A stretch of 64,000 bases of DNA, taken from positions 826,777 to 890,776 of the forward strand of contig NZ_AZSJ01000007.1 of assembly GCF_000516555.1 (NCBI RefSeq), written 5' to 3'. This DNA comes from Afipia sp. P52-10 (GTDB lineage: Bacteria; Pseudomonadota; Alphaproteobacteria; Rhizobiales; Xanthobacteraceae). The first letter of the stretch is position 1; every line of letters starts with the position of its first letter. Of the stretch, positions 49,173-57,408 are shown one piece after another. Position numbers and translations under genes: made by a program. The notes beneath the pieces are model-generated. The model did no database searches. It had not been told where the DNA came from and saw only the letters and a list, made by a program, of their open reading frames with translations.

Positions 49173-49949
49173 GTGTCAATCGATCTGGAAGTCGACAAGG
49201 ACGGCGTAGCGACCGTCACCATCAATCGCCCCGAGGTGCACAACGCGCTCGACTCGGAGCACTATGCGGCGATCTCGAAGGCGTGGCAGACCGTTCGCGA
49301 CGACCCGCAAATCCGCGTTGCGATCGTCACCGGTGCGGGCGACCGCGCCTTCTGTGCCGGCGCGGACATCAAGAACGTCCTCACCCAACGCAACGCATGG
49401 TCGGACGTCTGGCTGACGCAGAAGGACCAGCTGCTCAACCGCGGTCTTGAGGTCTGGAAGCCGATCATCGCGGCCGTGAACGGCTTCTGCCTCGGCGGCG
49501 GCGTGACGATGCTCTATTCCACCGATATTCGGGTGGCTTCGGAGCACGCGACCTTCAATCTCGCCGAGGTGAAGCGTGGCATCATCGCCGGCAACGGTGG
49601 CACCCAGCGCACGCTGCAGCAGCTTCCCTGGTGCATCGGCATGGAAATGCTGCTCACCGGCGACCCGATCGACGCCAAGACGGCCGAACGCTGGGGCCTG
49701 ATCAACAAGGTCGTCCCCCATAAGGACCTGATGAAGTCGGCTCGCGAATATGCCGCGCGCATTGCCGCCAACGCACCGCTCGCGGTGCAGGCCGCGAAGG
49801 AGTTGGCGATCCGTTCGCGCGACACCGACATCAACACCGGCCTGCGGATCGAGCAGCTGATCGGCCGCATGCTGCGTGAGACCGAGGACGCGAAGGAAGG
49901 ACCGAAGGCGTTCCGCGAGAAGCGCAAGCCCAACTTCAAGGGGGAATGA
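49173..49949 (+). CDS. Enoyl-CoA hydratase/isomerase family protein (crotonase)
   Basis: A 258-residue crotonase. GTG 49173 (MSIDLEVDKDGVATVTINRP) has a GGGGG ribosome site upstream. The oxyanion-hole region is CAGADIKNVLTQ, and Glu132 in AEVKRGIIAGNGGTQRT aligns with the catalytic Glu164 of rat enoyl-CoA hydratase. The position of Glu144 is Thr112 (CLGGGVTMLYS in place of GGGCELA). So ordinary hydratase chemistry is not certain, and isomerase or other crotonase activity is possible. It is the third gene of the catabolic operon. Confidence 0.9.
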   Translation: MSIDLEVDKDGVATVTINRPEVHNALDSEHYAAISKAWQTVRDDPQIRVAIVTGAGDRAFCAGADIKNVLTQRNAWSDVWLTQKDQLLNRGLEVWKPIIAAVNGFCLGGGVTMLYSTDIRVASEHATFNLAEVKRGIIAGNGGTQRTLQQLPWCIGMEMLLTGDPIDAKTAERWGLINKVVPHKDLMKSAREYAARIAANAPLAVQAAKELAIRSRDTDINTGLRIEQLIGRMLRETEDAKEGPKAFREKRKPNFKGE

Positions 49950-49983
49950 ACATGATCCCGAACAACAAGGGGACAAACGCACG

Positions 49984-51117
49984 ATGAGCAATCTTAGCGG
50001 CAAATACGTCATTGCCGGCATCGGCGCGACCAAGTTCGGCGGCCTGCCCGGCCGTTCGACGATCTCGCTGAACGTCGAAGCCATCCGCCGGGCGCTCGCC
50101 GACGCGGGCATCGAGAAGGACGCGGTCGATGGCCTGTGGGTGAAGGCCCCTACCTCTAAGTTCGAACTGATGTACGGCCAGAAGATCGCCGAAGCCGTCG
50201 GCCTGCAACCCAAGATCAATGGTGTCTGGGACCAGGGCGGCGCCTCCAACATCATGAACATCTCCTACGCGGCGATGGCGATCGAGGCCGGCCAGTGCGA
50301 CATCGCTGTGGTCTGCTTCGCGGACAATCCGAAGACGGGCACGGCGGCTGGCTACAGCCGGCCGCGTGGCGACGATGCGCTCTATGGCTGGTTCGGCGTG
50401 CTGTCGAACTACGCGATGATCGCCCGCCGCCACATGGGCGAGCTCGGCACCCCGCGCGAGGCGCTCGGTGCCGTTGCCGTAGCCTCGCGCCGTCATGGCG
50501 CCGAGAATCCGCACGCACAGCTGCGCAAGGCATTCTCGCTCGATGACTACATGAAACTGCCGCCGATGGTGGCGCCGTTCTGCCGCGACGACTGCGCACT
50601 GGTCAGCGATGGCGGTGCGGCCGTCGTCGTCATGAGTGCGGAACGCGCCAAGCAGCTCGGCGTCAAGAAGCCGGTGCCGATCCTCGGCTTCGGCCATGGC
50701 CAGACCGCGTGGGAAGTCCCGCAACGTCCGGACATGACCTCGACGCAAGCGAAGGTCGCAGGCGCCACCGCATTCAAGATGGCGGGGCTTGCGCCGAAGG
50801 ACATCGACGTGGCGCAGATCTACGACTGCTTCACCATCACCGTGCTGATGACGCTCGAGGACTACGGCTTCGCCAAGCGCGGCCAGGTCGCCGACTTCGT
50901 CAAGGGCGGCAACATCGAGCTCGGCGGACAACTGCCGGTCAACACCTCCGGCGGTCTCCTCTCCGAAACCGGCATGCCGGGCCTGCAGCTCGTGCACGAA
51001 GGCGTGCGCCAGATGCGCGGCGAGTCCGTCAATCAGGTGAAGAACGCGAAGCGCTGCATCGTCAGCAATCAGGGAGGAGTGATGCACACCCACGCAACAC
51101 TCATTTTGGGCCAATGA
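49984..51117 (+). CDS. Thiolase-like protein (SCP-x/Ltp2 type)
   Basis: A 377-residue protein of the thiolase superfamily. The usual nucleophile motif (CASG/CGSG) is QGGASNIMN here, so Cys is replaced by Gly86. The later His (GHPxG) and second Cys motifs are also not seen; instead there is NTSGGLLSETGMPG and NQGGVMHTHATLI. In steroid-degrading bacteria such thiolase-like proteins pair with DUF35 proteins as CoA-thioester aldolases. The next gene is a DUF35 protein in ATGA overlap. Carbon-carbon cleavage of a hydroxyacyl-CoA is therefore a reasonable inference. Confidence 0.88.
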   Translation: MSNLSGKYVIAGIGATKFGGLPGRSTISLNVEAIRRALADAGIEKDAVDGLWVKAPTSKFELMYGQKIAEAVGLQPKINGVWDQGGASNIMNISYAAMAIEAGQCDIAVVCFADNPKTGTAAGYSRPRGDDALYGWFGVLSNYAMIARRHMGELGTPREALGAVAVASRRHGAENPHAQLRKAFSLDDYMKLPPMVAPFCRDDCALVSDGGAAVVVMSAERAKQLGVKKPVPILGFGHGQTAWEVPQRPDMTSTQAKVAGATAFKMAGLAPKDIDVAQIYDCFTITVLMTLEDYGFAKRGQVADFVKGGNIELGGQLPVNTSGGLLSETGMPGLQLVHEGVRQMRGESVNQVKNAKRCIVSNQGGVMHTHATLILGQ

Positions 51118-51536
51118 ACGCACCCGCAACGAAACCTGCCGCCACCCTGCCCGAGCCGGACATCAACGAGGTCAGCAAGCCTTATTGGGATGCCTTGCAG
51201 AACGGCAAGCTGACGTTCCAGCATTGCCGTCATTGCGGCAACAACTGGCTGCCGGCACGCGGCGAATGTCCGAAGTGCCTCGAAGCCGACTACGAATGGC
51301 AGGGCGCCTCCGGCAAAGCCAAGCTGATCAGCTGGGTGGTGTATCACCGCGCCTTCCATCCGGCGTTCGAAGGCCGCTTGCCCTACAACGTGGCGGTGGT
51401 CGAGCTCGCCGAGGGGCCGCGCATGATCTCCAATGTGATCATCGATGACGCCGAGACGCTGGTGATCGATCAGCCGCTCACCTTCGTCGCTGCGCAAGAG
51501 CAAGGCCACGGCATCGCCCGCTTCAAGCCCGTGTGA
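51114..51536 (+). CDS. DUF35 zinc-ribbon/OB-fold protein
   Basis: A 140-residue protein with a rubredoxin-like zinc ribbon (Cys38 and Cys41 in CRHCGNN, Cys52 and Cys55 in CPKCLE), then an OB-fold (GKAKLISWVVYHRAFHPAFE, LPYNVAVVELAEGPRMISNV). DUF35 proteins are acyl-CoA-associated subunits of thiolase-like enzymes. The ATG overlaps the thiolase-like stop (ATGA), which indicates equimolar coupled synthesis and a protein complex. It is the last gene of the catabolic operon before the Bug array. Confidence 0.93.
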   Translation: MNAPATKPAATLPEPDINEVSKPYWDALQNGKLTFQHCRHCGNNWLPARGECPKCLEADYEWQGASGKAKLISWVVYHRAFHPAFEGRLPYNVAVVELAEGPRMISNVIIDDAETLVIDQPLTFVAAQEQGHGIARFKPV

Positions 51537-51550
51537 CAATTGGCGCATGG

Positions 51551-51617
51551 CGCAGACGGGAAAAGCGAGTACCGCTTTTCCCGTCGTGTGTGCACGAACA
51601 CATGTGTCCCGTCTGCG
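51551..51617 (+). promoter_or_regulatory. Competing hairpins before the first array receptor
   Basis: A 13-bp perfect hairpin GACGGGAAAAGCG/CGCTTTTCCCGTC (51555-51585, loop AGTAC) competes with an 11-bp pairing of CGCAGACGGGA (51551-51561) with TCCCGTCTGCG (51607-51617). Arm 1 cannot join both. The pattern resembles an attenuator switch between the catabolic operon and the receptors. No long T run follows the first stem, so termination is unproven. Confidence 0.45.
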
Positions 51618-51641
51618 AACGGAACGAAACTCTAAGAAGAC

Positions 51642-52631
51642 ATGATGATCGATCGTAGAGCCACAACGCAGGCAGCTTTGCTGACGGCGTTGTCTTGGCT
51701 TTTACCGCCGCTGTCCCGTGCGACGGCACAGGGTGCAGCTTTCCCGACTCGCCCGCTTCGGATCGTCGTCCCCTATCCGCCTGGCGCTTCAACTGATCTG
51801 ATCTCGCGCGCCGTCGCCGAGGAAGCGGGCAAACGGCTCGGTCAGACGATCATCGTTGAAAACAGACCGGGCGGCGGAACGGTCGTCGGGACTCAGGCCG
51901 TGAAAAATGCACCGGCCGACGGCTACACCCTGATGTTTCAGGCCGCTAGCCTTGTCAGCAACACCTACACGTTGAAAAATCCCGGCTACAAACTCTCAGA
52001 CTTCACGCCGGTCACGATGCTCTCCGACGCCGCCTACGTTATGCTGGTGCCCTCCTCGCTGCCGGTAAAGACGCTCAGTGAGTTCATCGCCTATGCCAAA
52101 GCGCATCCGGGCAAGCTGAACTACGGCACGCTTGGTCGCGGCACGCGAACCTTCGTGCTTCCTTACCGGCTTGGCGTCGCCGCCGGCCTCGACTGGACGG
52201 AAATCTCCTACAAAGGGACGGCCGAAGCCGCCCAGGCGGTGATGAGCGGCGATATTCAGACTTATTTCTCGACGCAAGCCTACGCCTCGACACAGCTTGA
52301 ATCGGATCGTCTGCGTCTGCTCGCCATCACCAGCGAGAAACGCGTCGACTTCCTACCGAATGTGCCGACCTTCAAGGAGCTCGGCTATCCGCAAGTCACC
52401 GATCATTCCTGGTACGCACTGTTCGCACGCTCGGAAACACCCAAGCCGATCCTCGATACGTTACGCGCCGCATTTGCCGACGCGATGAAATCCGCTGCGA
52501 TGCAGACGCAGCTCCGCAACAACGGCCTGTCACCCTATGACGGTACGCTCGAAGCCTTTCCGGCCAAGCTGGAAGCGGAGTTGCAGCACTTCATTGCAGA
52601 GGCCAAGCAGCTCGGCCTCGAGCCGCAATAA
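51642..52631 (+). CDS. Bug/TctC solute receptor, array member 1
   Basis: A 329-residue TTT substrate-binding protein. The leader has an Arg pair and a hydrophobic core (AALLTALSWLLPPLSRATAQ). The ligand loop is VPYPPGASTDLISRAVAEEA, unlike the GGVTDNGAR type of later members. With member 2 it shares YPPGAST/YTPGAST, PADGYT and an NNGLSPYDGT end. The stretch HSWYALFARSETPKPILDTL is also close to member 2. It starts 105 bp after the catabolic operon and may be transcribed with it; the periplasmic ligand is unknown. Confidence 0.92.
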   Translation: MMIDRRATTQAALLTALSWLLPPLSRATAQGAAFPTRPLRIVVPYPPGASTDLISRAVAEEAGKRLGQTIIVENRPGGGTVVGTQAVKNAPADGYTLMFQAASLVSNTYTLKNPGYKLSDFTPVTMLSDAAYVMLVPSSLPVKTLSEFIAYAKAHPGKLNYGTLGRGTRTFVLPYRLGVAAGLDWTEISYKGTAEAAQAVMSGDIQTYFSTQAYASTQLESDRLRLLAITSEKRVDFLPNVPTFKELGYPQVTDHSWYALFARSETPKPILDTLRAAFADAMKSAAMQTQLRNNGLSPYDGTLEAFPAKLEAELQHFIAEAKQLGLEPQ

Positions 52632-52712
52632 TAAAACCAAACCGTGACCGATCCGCACATCGTTGCTGATGGAAGCACGACCATTGCGGTCCTGCTAAGG
52701 AGATAGAGAGTG

Positions 52713-53687
52713 ATGAAGCCGTCCAGACGTTCGTTCGCCCTGCTGGGCGTCGCCGCAGCGCTGATGAGCGCGCTGCCCGCGCAGGCGCAGGACAACTACC
52801 CGTCCCGTCCGATCCGCGTGGTCGTGCCCTATACCCCGGGCGCCTCCACCGACGTCATTTCCCGTGCGTTCGCCGATGAAATGGGCAAAGTCCTCGGCCA
52901 GACCATGATCGTCGAGAACAAGCCAGGCGCAGGCACGGCCATCGGCTCGCAAACCGCCAAGCAGGCACCGGCTGACGGCTACACCATCCTGTTCGGTTCG
53001 AGCACGATGATATCGACCATGCTCGCCTTGAAGGAGCCGGGTTATGCCATGGAGGACTTCACGCCGATCGCGATGCTCGGCGATCAGTTTTACGTGCTGA
53101 TGGTGCCAGCCGCGCTGCCGGTGAACAACTTCAAGGAATTCGTCGAATACGCCAAGAAGAACCCGACCAAGATGAACTACGGCATGCTCGGACCGGGCTC
53201 GCCATCGCATGTGCTGGCGGAGCGGCTGAAGACCTCGGCGAAGTTCGAATGGCAGGACATCGCCTTCCGCGGTGGCACGCCGGCGGTGCAGGCGCTGATG
53301 AGCAACGACGTGCAGGGATATTTCGCGACACAGACCTTTGCGATGACCTTCAAGGATTCGGACAAGCTGAAGCTGATGGGCATCGGCTCTGAGGAGCGCG
53401 GCCAGTTCCTGCCGGAGGTCCCGACCTTCAAGGAATTGGGTTACGAGGGTGTCGTCGAACAGTCCTGGTACGCGATGTTCGTCCGCTCCAACACGCCGAA
53501 GCCGATCGTCGACAAGCTACGCGCCGCCTCGGCCCAAGTGATGAAGTCGCCGGCTATGGCAGAACATCTGAAGACCAATGGTCTGTCTCCCTATAAGGGC
53601 ACGATCCCTTCGTTCGAAGCCTCGCTCGAGAAGGAGATCAAGGAAAAGGCGGAAGAGACCAAGCGCCTTGGTATCGTCGTCCAATAA
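52713..53687 (+). CDS. Bug/TctC solute receptor, array member 2
   Basis: A 324-residue receptor, sister of member 1. Leader MKPSRRSFALLGVAAALMSA ends near AQAQD; a GTG one codon upstream is an alternative start, with AGGAG in front. Motifs: VPYTPGASTDVISRAFADEM, MIVENKPGAGTAIGSQTA and EQSWYAMFVRSNTPKPIVDK. It lacks the FDYxVVxKP signature that most later members have. An intrinsic terminator lies ~30 bp after the stop, so members 1 and 2 probably form one transcription unit. Confidence 0.93.
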   Translation: MKPSRRSFALLGVAAALMSALPAQAQDNYPSRPIRVVVPYTPGASTDVISRAFADEMGKVLGQTMIVENKPGAGTAIGSQTAKQAPADGYTILFGSSTMISTMLALKEPGYAMEDFTPIAMLGDQFYVLMVPAALPVNNFKEFVEYAKKNPTKMNYGMLGPGSPSHVLAERLKTSAKFEWQDIAFRGGTPAVQALMSNDVQGYFATQTFAMTFKDSDKLKLMGIGSEERGQFLPEVPTFKELGYEGVVEQSWYAMFVRSNTPKPIVDKLRAASAQVMKSPAMAEHLKTNGLSPYKGTIPSFEASLEKEIKEKAEETKRLGIVVQ

Positions 53688-53718
53688 ATTCGACGCACGC
53701 GCCAAATAGGCGAACAAG

Positions 53719-53756
53719 AGACGCCGTACTCTCATGGGTGCGGCGTCTTTGTTTTT
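53719..53756 (+). terminator. Terminator after array member 2
   Basis: Stem AGACGCCG/CGGCGTCT with a 14-nt loop, followed by TTGTTTTT. It separates array members 1-2 from the rest. Confidence 0.85.
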
Positions 53757-53971
53757 GCTCGACATTCTCCCGCGTGACCCGAGCTCGACCTGCGACCGAG
53801 CGCCGCGATATCGCAAAAGCGTATAGGCCCTCCCATCTTTCGATCGGTTGCATCAGCCTATCATCTGGGGATCATGTAGACTGCCATCGCCCAAAACGGG
53901 CCTGCGGCCTCGCCGCACGCCAACCTACAAAACAATCAGCGGCGATGGACACGAGAGGAAAATAAGAAAAC

Positions 53972-54952
53972 ATGAAACTCCTGATACGTGCTGCATTGGC
54001 CCTCACCTCGGCGGGTCTTCTCACCTTCACCACCGGAGCCGCGGCTGATACCTTCCCCTCGCGGCCGATCACCTGGGTCGTCGGCTTCACCCCGGGCGGC
54101 ATCAGCGATAACGGTGCCCGGTTCGTCGCCAAGGTGTTCAGCGAGAAGCTCGGCCAGCCTGTCATCATCGAGAACAAGCCTGGCGCAGGCGGCATCGTCG
54201 CGGCCGAATACGTGGCCTCAGCCAAGCCGGACGGCTACACGATCCTCTATGCCGCGAACGGGGTAATGGGGACTTACGTTTCGCTCTACAAGAAGCTCTC
54301 GTACGATCCGTTCAAATCCTTCACCTTGATCCACGGCTTCGCGTCTTCGCCGCTGGTCCTCGTCGTCCCTCAGACCTCACCGTTCAAGTCGGTGAAGGAT
54401 CTGATCGACTACGCCAAGAAGAACCCGGAGAAATTGACCTACGCCTCGGTCGGCTCCGGCACCGCCCAGCACCTGACGCCGGAGTTGATGGCAAGATACA
54501 CCGACATCAAGCTCACCCACGTCCCCTACAAGGGCTCAACGCCCGGAATGACCGATATGCTCGGCGGCCGCATCGATTTCATGTTCGACTATTCGATCAT
54601 CGTGAAGCCGCAGATCGAAGGTGGCAAGCTGCGCCCGCTGGCTCAGACCGGAGCGACCCGAATGGTCAGCCATCCGGACGTACCGACGTTCGTCGATCTC
54701 GGCTATCCAGATGTCCAGTTCACCGCATGGGCTACGATCGTCGGCCCGGCCGGCATGCCGCAAGACGTCGTCGACAAGATCGGCAAGGCTTTCAACGAGG
54801 CGCTGAAAGATCCCGCCGTGATCAAGTATCATGACGATCAGGGCGTAACGCTGATGCCGGACGTGGGGCCGGCGAAGGTCAAGGACTTCATCGTCAAGGA
54901 GCAGGCGAAGTTCAAGGATATCATCGAGCGGACCGGCGCCTCGGCGGATTGA
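53972..54952 (+). CDS. Bug/TctC solute receptor, array member 3
   Basis: A 326-residue receptor that opens the second subfamily. Signal peptide KLLIRAALALTSAGLLTFTT is followed by the loop VVGFTPGGISDNGARFVAKV; here VG replaces the VP seen in its neighbours. It carries the FDYSIIVKPQIEGGKLRPLA segment typical of the expanded group. The end (IIERTGASAD) is close to member 9. The 284-bp gap upstream has a promoter's worth of space; a 175-bp gap follows, with two short hairpins. Confidence 0.93.
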   Translation: MKLLIRAALALTSAGLLTFTTGAAADTFPSRPITWVVGFTPGGISDNGARFVAKVFSEKLGQPVIIENKPGAGGIVAAEYVASAKPDGYTILYAANGVMGTYVSLYKKLSYDPFKSFTLIHGFASSPLVLVVPQTSPFKSVKDLIDYAKKNPEKLTYASVGSGTAQHLTPELMARYTDIKLTHVPYKGSTPGMTDMLGGRIDFMFDYSIIVKPQIEGGKLRPLAQTGATRMVSHPDVPTFVDLGYPDVQFTAWATIVGPAGMPQDVVDKIGKAFNEALKDPAVIKYHDDQGVTLMPDVGPAKVKDFIVKEQAKFKDIIERTGASAD

Positions 54953-55028
54953 GATCGTTACAATCCGGACAGTCTGCCGATTGCACGACAGACAGAACAA
55001 AGCTGCACGGGTAAGCCCTTGCGATCCA

Positions 55029-55075
55029 CGGGCGGCGGGTTAGCTTGCCGCCCGAATTCGTTTCGTCACGAAACG
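55029..55075 (+). promoter_or_regulatory. Two adjacent hairpins between array members 3 and 4
   Basis: CGGGCGGC/GCCGCCCG (55029-55054) is followed by CGTTTCG/CGAAACG (55059-55075). The first lacks a T run. They could attenuate or stabilise the transcript. Confidence 0.5.
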
Positions 55076-55128
55076 GTTTCCATAACAAGCAGCTATCCGC
55101 CTCGAGAGCGGACCATCGGGAGAAGACA

Positions 55129-56097
55129 ATGAAGTTCGCTACAGCGATCGTAGGCGCCCTGGCGTCGATCGCAATCGCCACCACCGCCATCGCCCAGGAC
55201 TACCCCAGCCGGGTCATCACCTGGGTCGTCCCCTTCCCGCCCGGCGGCGTCACCGACAATGGCGCACGCACGGTCGCGAAGGTGTTGAGCGAAAAACTCG
55301 GCCAGCAGGTCATCATCGACAACAAGCCGGGCGCCGGCGGCATCGTCGGCACCGAGGCTGTCGCCAACGCCAAGAAGGACGGATACACTTTCCTCTACGC
55401 GTCGAATGGCATCGTCACTTATCCGTTCCTCTTCAAGAAGCTGAGCTACGATCCGCAGAAGGACTTCATCCCGGTGCATGGCTTCGCCACTTCGCCGATG
55501 CTGGTGATGGTGCGGGCGGATTCTCCGTTCAAAACCATCAACGACCTGGTCGAATTCGCCAAGAAGAACCCCGGCAAGCTGAACTACGCCTCGGTCGGAA
55601 ACGGCTCGACACAACATCTGCTGGCCGAACTGTTCCAGAAGGAAGGCGGCTTCACCATGACCCATGTGCCCTATAAGGGCACCGCCCCCGCGCTGACCGA
55701 TCTGATGGCCGGCGTCATCGACGTGACCTTCGACTATGCGGTCGTCATGCAACCGCAGATCGAGGCCGGCAAACTGCGCGCGCTGGGTGTCTCCAGCGAG
55801 AAGCGGCTAACCAACCTGCCCGAGGTGAAGACCATTGCCGAACAGGGCTTCCCCAACGTGGTGTTCACCGCCTGGGCGACCGTCGTACTGCCAGCCGGCA
55901 CACCGCAGCCGGTCGTCGATAAGCTCGCCGACGCATTCGGCAAGAGCCTGGAGGACCCGAGTGTCGTGAAATACTTCAACGACCAGGGCGCGGGCATCAT
56001 GCAGGGCGTGTCCAAGGAAAAACTCGCCGCCTTCTATGACGCCGAGCGCGTGAAAATGAAGTCGATCGCCGAACGTGCGGGCATTCAGCCCGAATAA
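55129..56097 (+). CDS. Bug/TctC solute receptor, array member 4
   Basis: A 322-residue receptor with leader MKFATAIVGALASIAIATTA and cleavage near AIAQD. Its ligand loop VPFPPGGVTDNGARTVAKVL is the consensus of the expanded subfamily. It has FDYAVVMQPQIEAGKLRALG in the binding domain and DQGAGIMQGVSKEKL at the end, an earlier form of the DQGAGILQGYSG seen in members 5-7. GGGAGAAG precedes the ATG. A strong terminator follows 27 bp after the stop. Confidence 0.94.
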   Translation: MKFATAIVGALASIAIATTAIAQDYPSRVITWVVPFPPGGVTDNGARTVAKVLSEKLGQQVIIDNKPGAGGIVGTEAVANAKKDGYTFLYASNGIVTYPFLFKKLSYDPQKDFIPVHGFATSPMLVMVRADSPFKTINDLVEFAKKNPGKLNYASVGNGSTQHLLAELFQKEGGFTMTHVPYKGTAPALTDLMAGVIDVTFDYAVVMQPQIEAGKLRALGVSSEKRLTNLPEVKTIAEQGFPNVVFTAWATVVLPAGTPQPVVDKLADAFGKSLEDPSVVKYFNDQGAGIMQGVSKEKLAAFYDAERVKMKSIAERAGIQPE

Positions 56098-56124
56098 CCC
56101 GCAGCCGATCACCTGAAAGCTCTG

Positions 56125-56156
56125 AAGGCCCGCGTCCCACGCGGGCCTTTTCTTTT
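56125..56156 (+). terminator. Terminator after array member 4
   Basis: A perfect 11-bp stem AAGGCCCGCGT/ACGCGGGCCTT with a CCC loop and TTTTCTTTT tail. Confidence 0.93.
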
Positions 56157-56270
56157 GCGCAGCATTCTTGTTGCGGCGCGAGATTTCCAACTGTGTCGAA
56201 GCGCGCGCTTGCCGAAACCGACAGCGGCGCTAATCTCATCAAAAAATGAAAAATGATGAGGGAGGTTGGA

Positions 56271-57248
56271 ATGCCGCTGGCGCGAGTCTCTGCCATCCTG
56301 GTTGCTGCGATCGCCATCGCAAGCAGCACAGCCCTTGCCGAGCCGGGCTATCCCTCCAAACCGCTCACTTACATCGTGCCCTTCCCGCCCGGCGGCGTCA
56401 CCGACAACGGCGCCCGCGCCGTCGCCAAGGTCCTCGGTGAAAAGCTCGGCCAGCCCGTGATCGTCGATAACAAACCCGGCGCCGGCGGCATCGTCGGCTC
56501 CGAATATGTGCTGAACGCGAAGCCGGACGGCTACACCTTCATGTACGCGCCACACGGCCCGCTCGGCGTCTTCGCCTATCAATACAAGAAGCTGTCATTC
56601 GACCCGCTCACGGCGTTTACGCCGGTGCACGGCATGGCATCCTCACCGATGCTGTTCATGGTGCGCGCGGACGCGCCCTACAAGACGTTCAAGGAACTCG
56701 TCGAGTACGCGAAGAAAAACCCCGAAGGCATCAATTACTATTCGACGGGGCCCGGCTCCGCGAACCATCTGGTCTCGGAAATGCTGCAGAAGGCCGGTGG
56801 CTTCAAGATGACGCAGGTGCCCTACAAGGGAACCGGTCCGGCCATGACCGATCTGCTCGCGGGCGTCATTCAGGTGGTGTGGGAATATCCGGTAGTGATG
56901 AAACCTTACATCGAGGCGGGCAAACTGCGCGCGCTCGGCATCACCAGCGAGCAGCGCATGCCGATCCTACCCGATGTTCCCACATTCGCTGAGCAAGGTT
57001 ATCCGGAAGCCATATTCACCGCCTGGTCGACCATCGCAGTCTCAGCCCAGACGCCAAAGCCGATCGTCGACCGGCTCGCCAAGGCCTATAGCGAGACCCT
57101 CGATGATCCATCGGTGATCAAATACTTCGAGGATCAGGGCGCAGGTATCCTGCAAGGCTACTCCGGCGACAAGCTGCGCAAGTTCGTCGATGCCGAGAAC
57201 GTCAAGCTCAAGGAGCTGATGGAGCGCGCGGGTATCGAACCGCAATAG
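56271..57248 (+). CDS. Bug/TctC solute receptor, array member 5
   Basis: A 325-residue receptor. The ATG at 56271 has GGGAGG 6 nt upstream; an earlier ATG at 56253 would only add MMREVG. It forms a close trio with members 6 and 7: all share GSEYVL/GCEYVL, YKKLSFDP, FTPVHGMA, PDAINYYS/PEGINYYS and DQGAGILQGYSG. The binding-domain segment is WEYPVVMKPYIEAGKLRALG, where Trp-Glu replaces the Phe-Asp of other members. This is probably the oldest of the trio or equal in age. Confidence 0.94.
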   Translation: MPLARVSAILVAAIAIASSTALAEPGYPSKPLTYIVPFPPGGVTDNGARAVAKVLGEKLGQPVIVDNKPGAGGIVGSEYVLNAKPDGYTFMYAPHGPLGVFAYQYKKLSFDPLTAFTPVHGMASSPMLFMVRADAPYKTFKELVEYAKKNPEGINYYSTGPGSANHLVSEMLQKAGGFKMTQVPYKGTGPAMTDLLAGVIQVVWEYPVVMKPYIEAGKLRALGITSEQRMPILPDVPTFAEQGYPEAIFTAWSTIAVSAQTPKPIVDRLAKAYSETLDDPSVIKYFEDQGAGILQGYSGDKLRKFVDAENVKLKELMERAGIEPQ

Positions 57249-57408
57249 CGCCGCCCTGCGGTCCACCCGCGCAAGCACGCCGAGAGCTCTCGCAACAATG
57301 GACGATCCGATCCAATCGGATGCCCAAGCCGACAACCCAAAGCCCGGATCAGCCGGACAGAGACGAGCAGGACGACCACACAAGACAGCACGTTTGGGGA
57401 CAGCCGCG

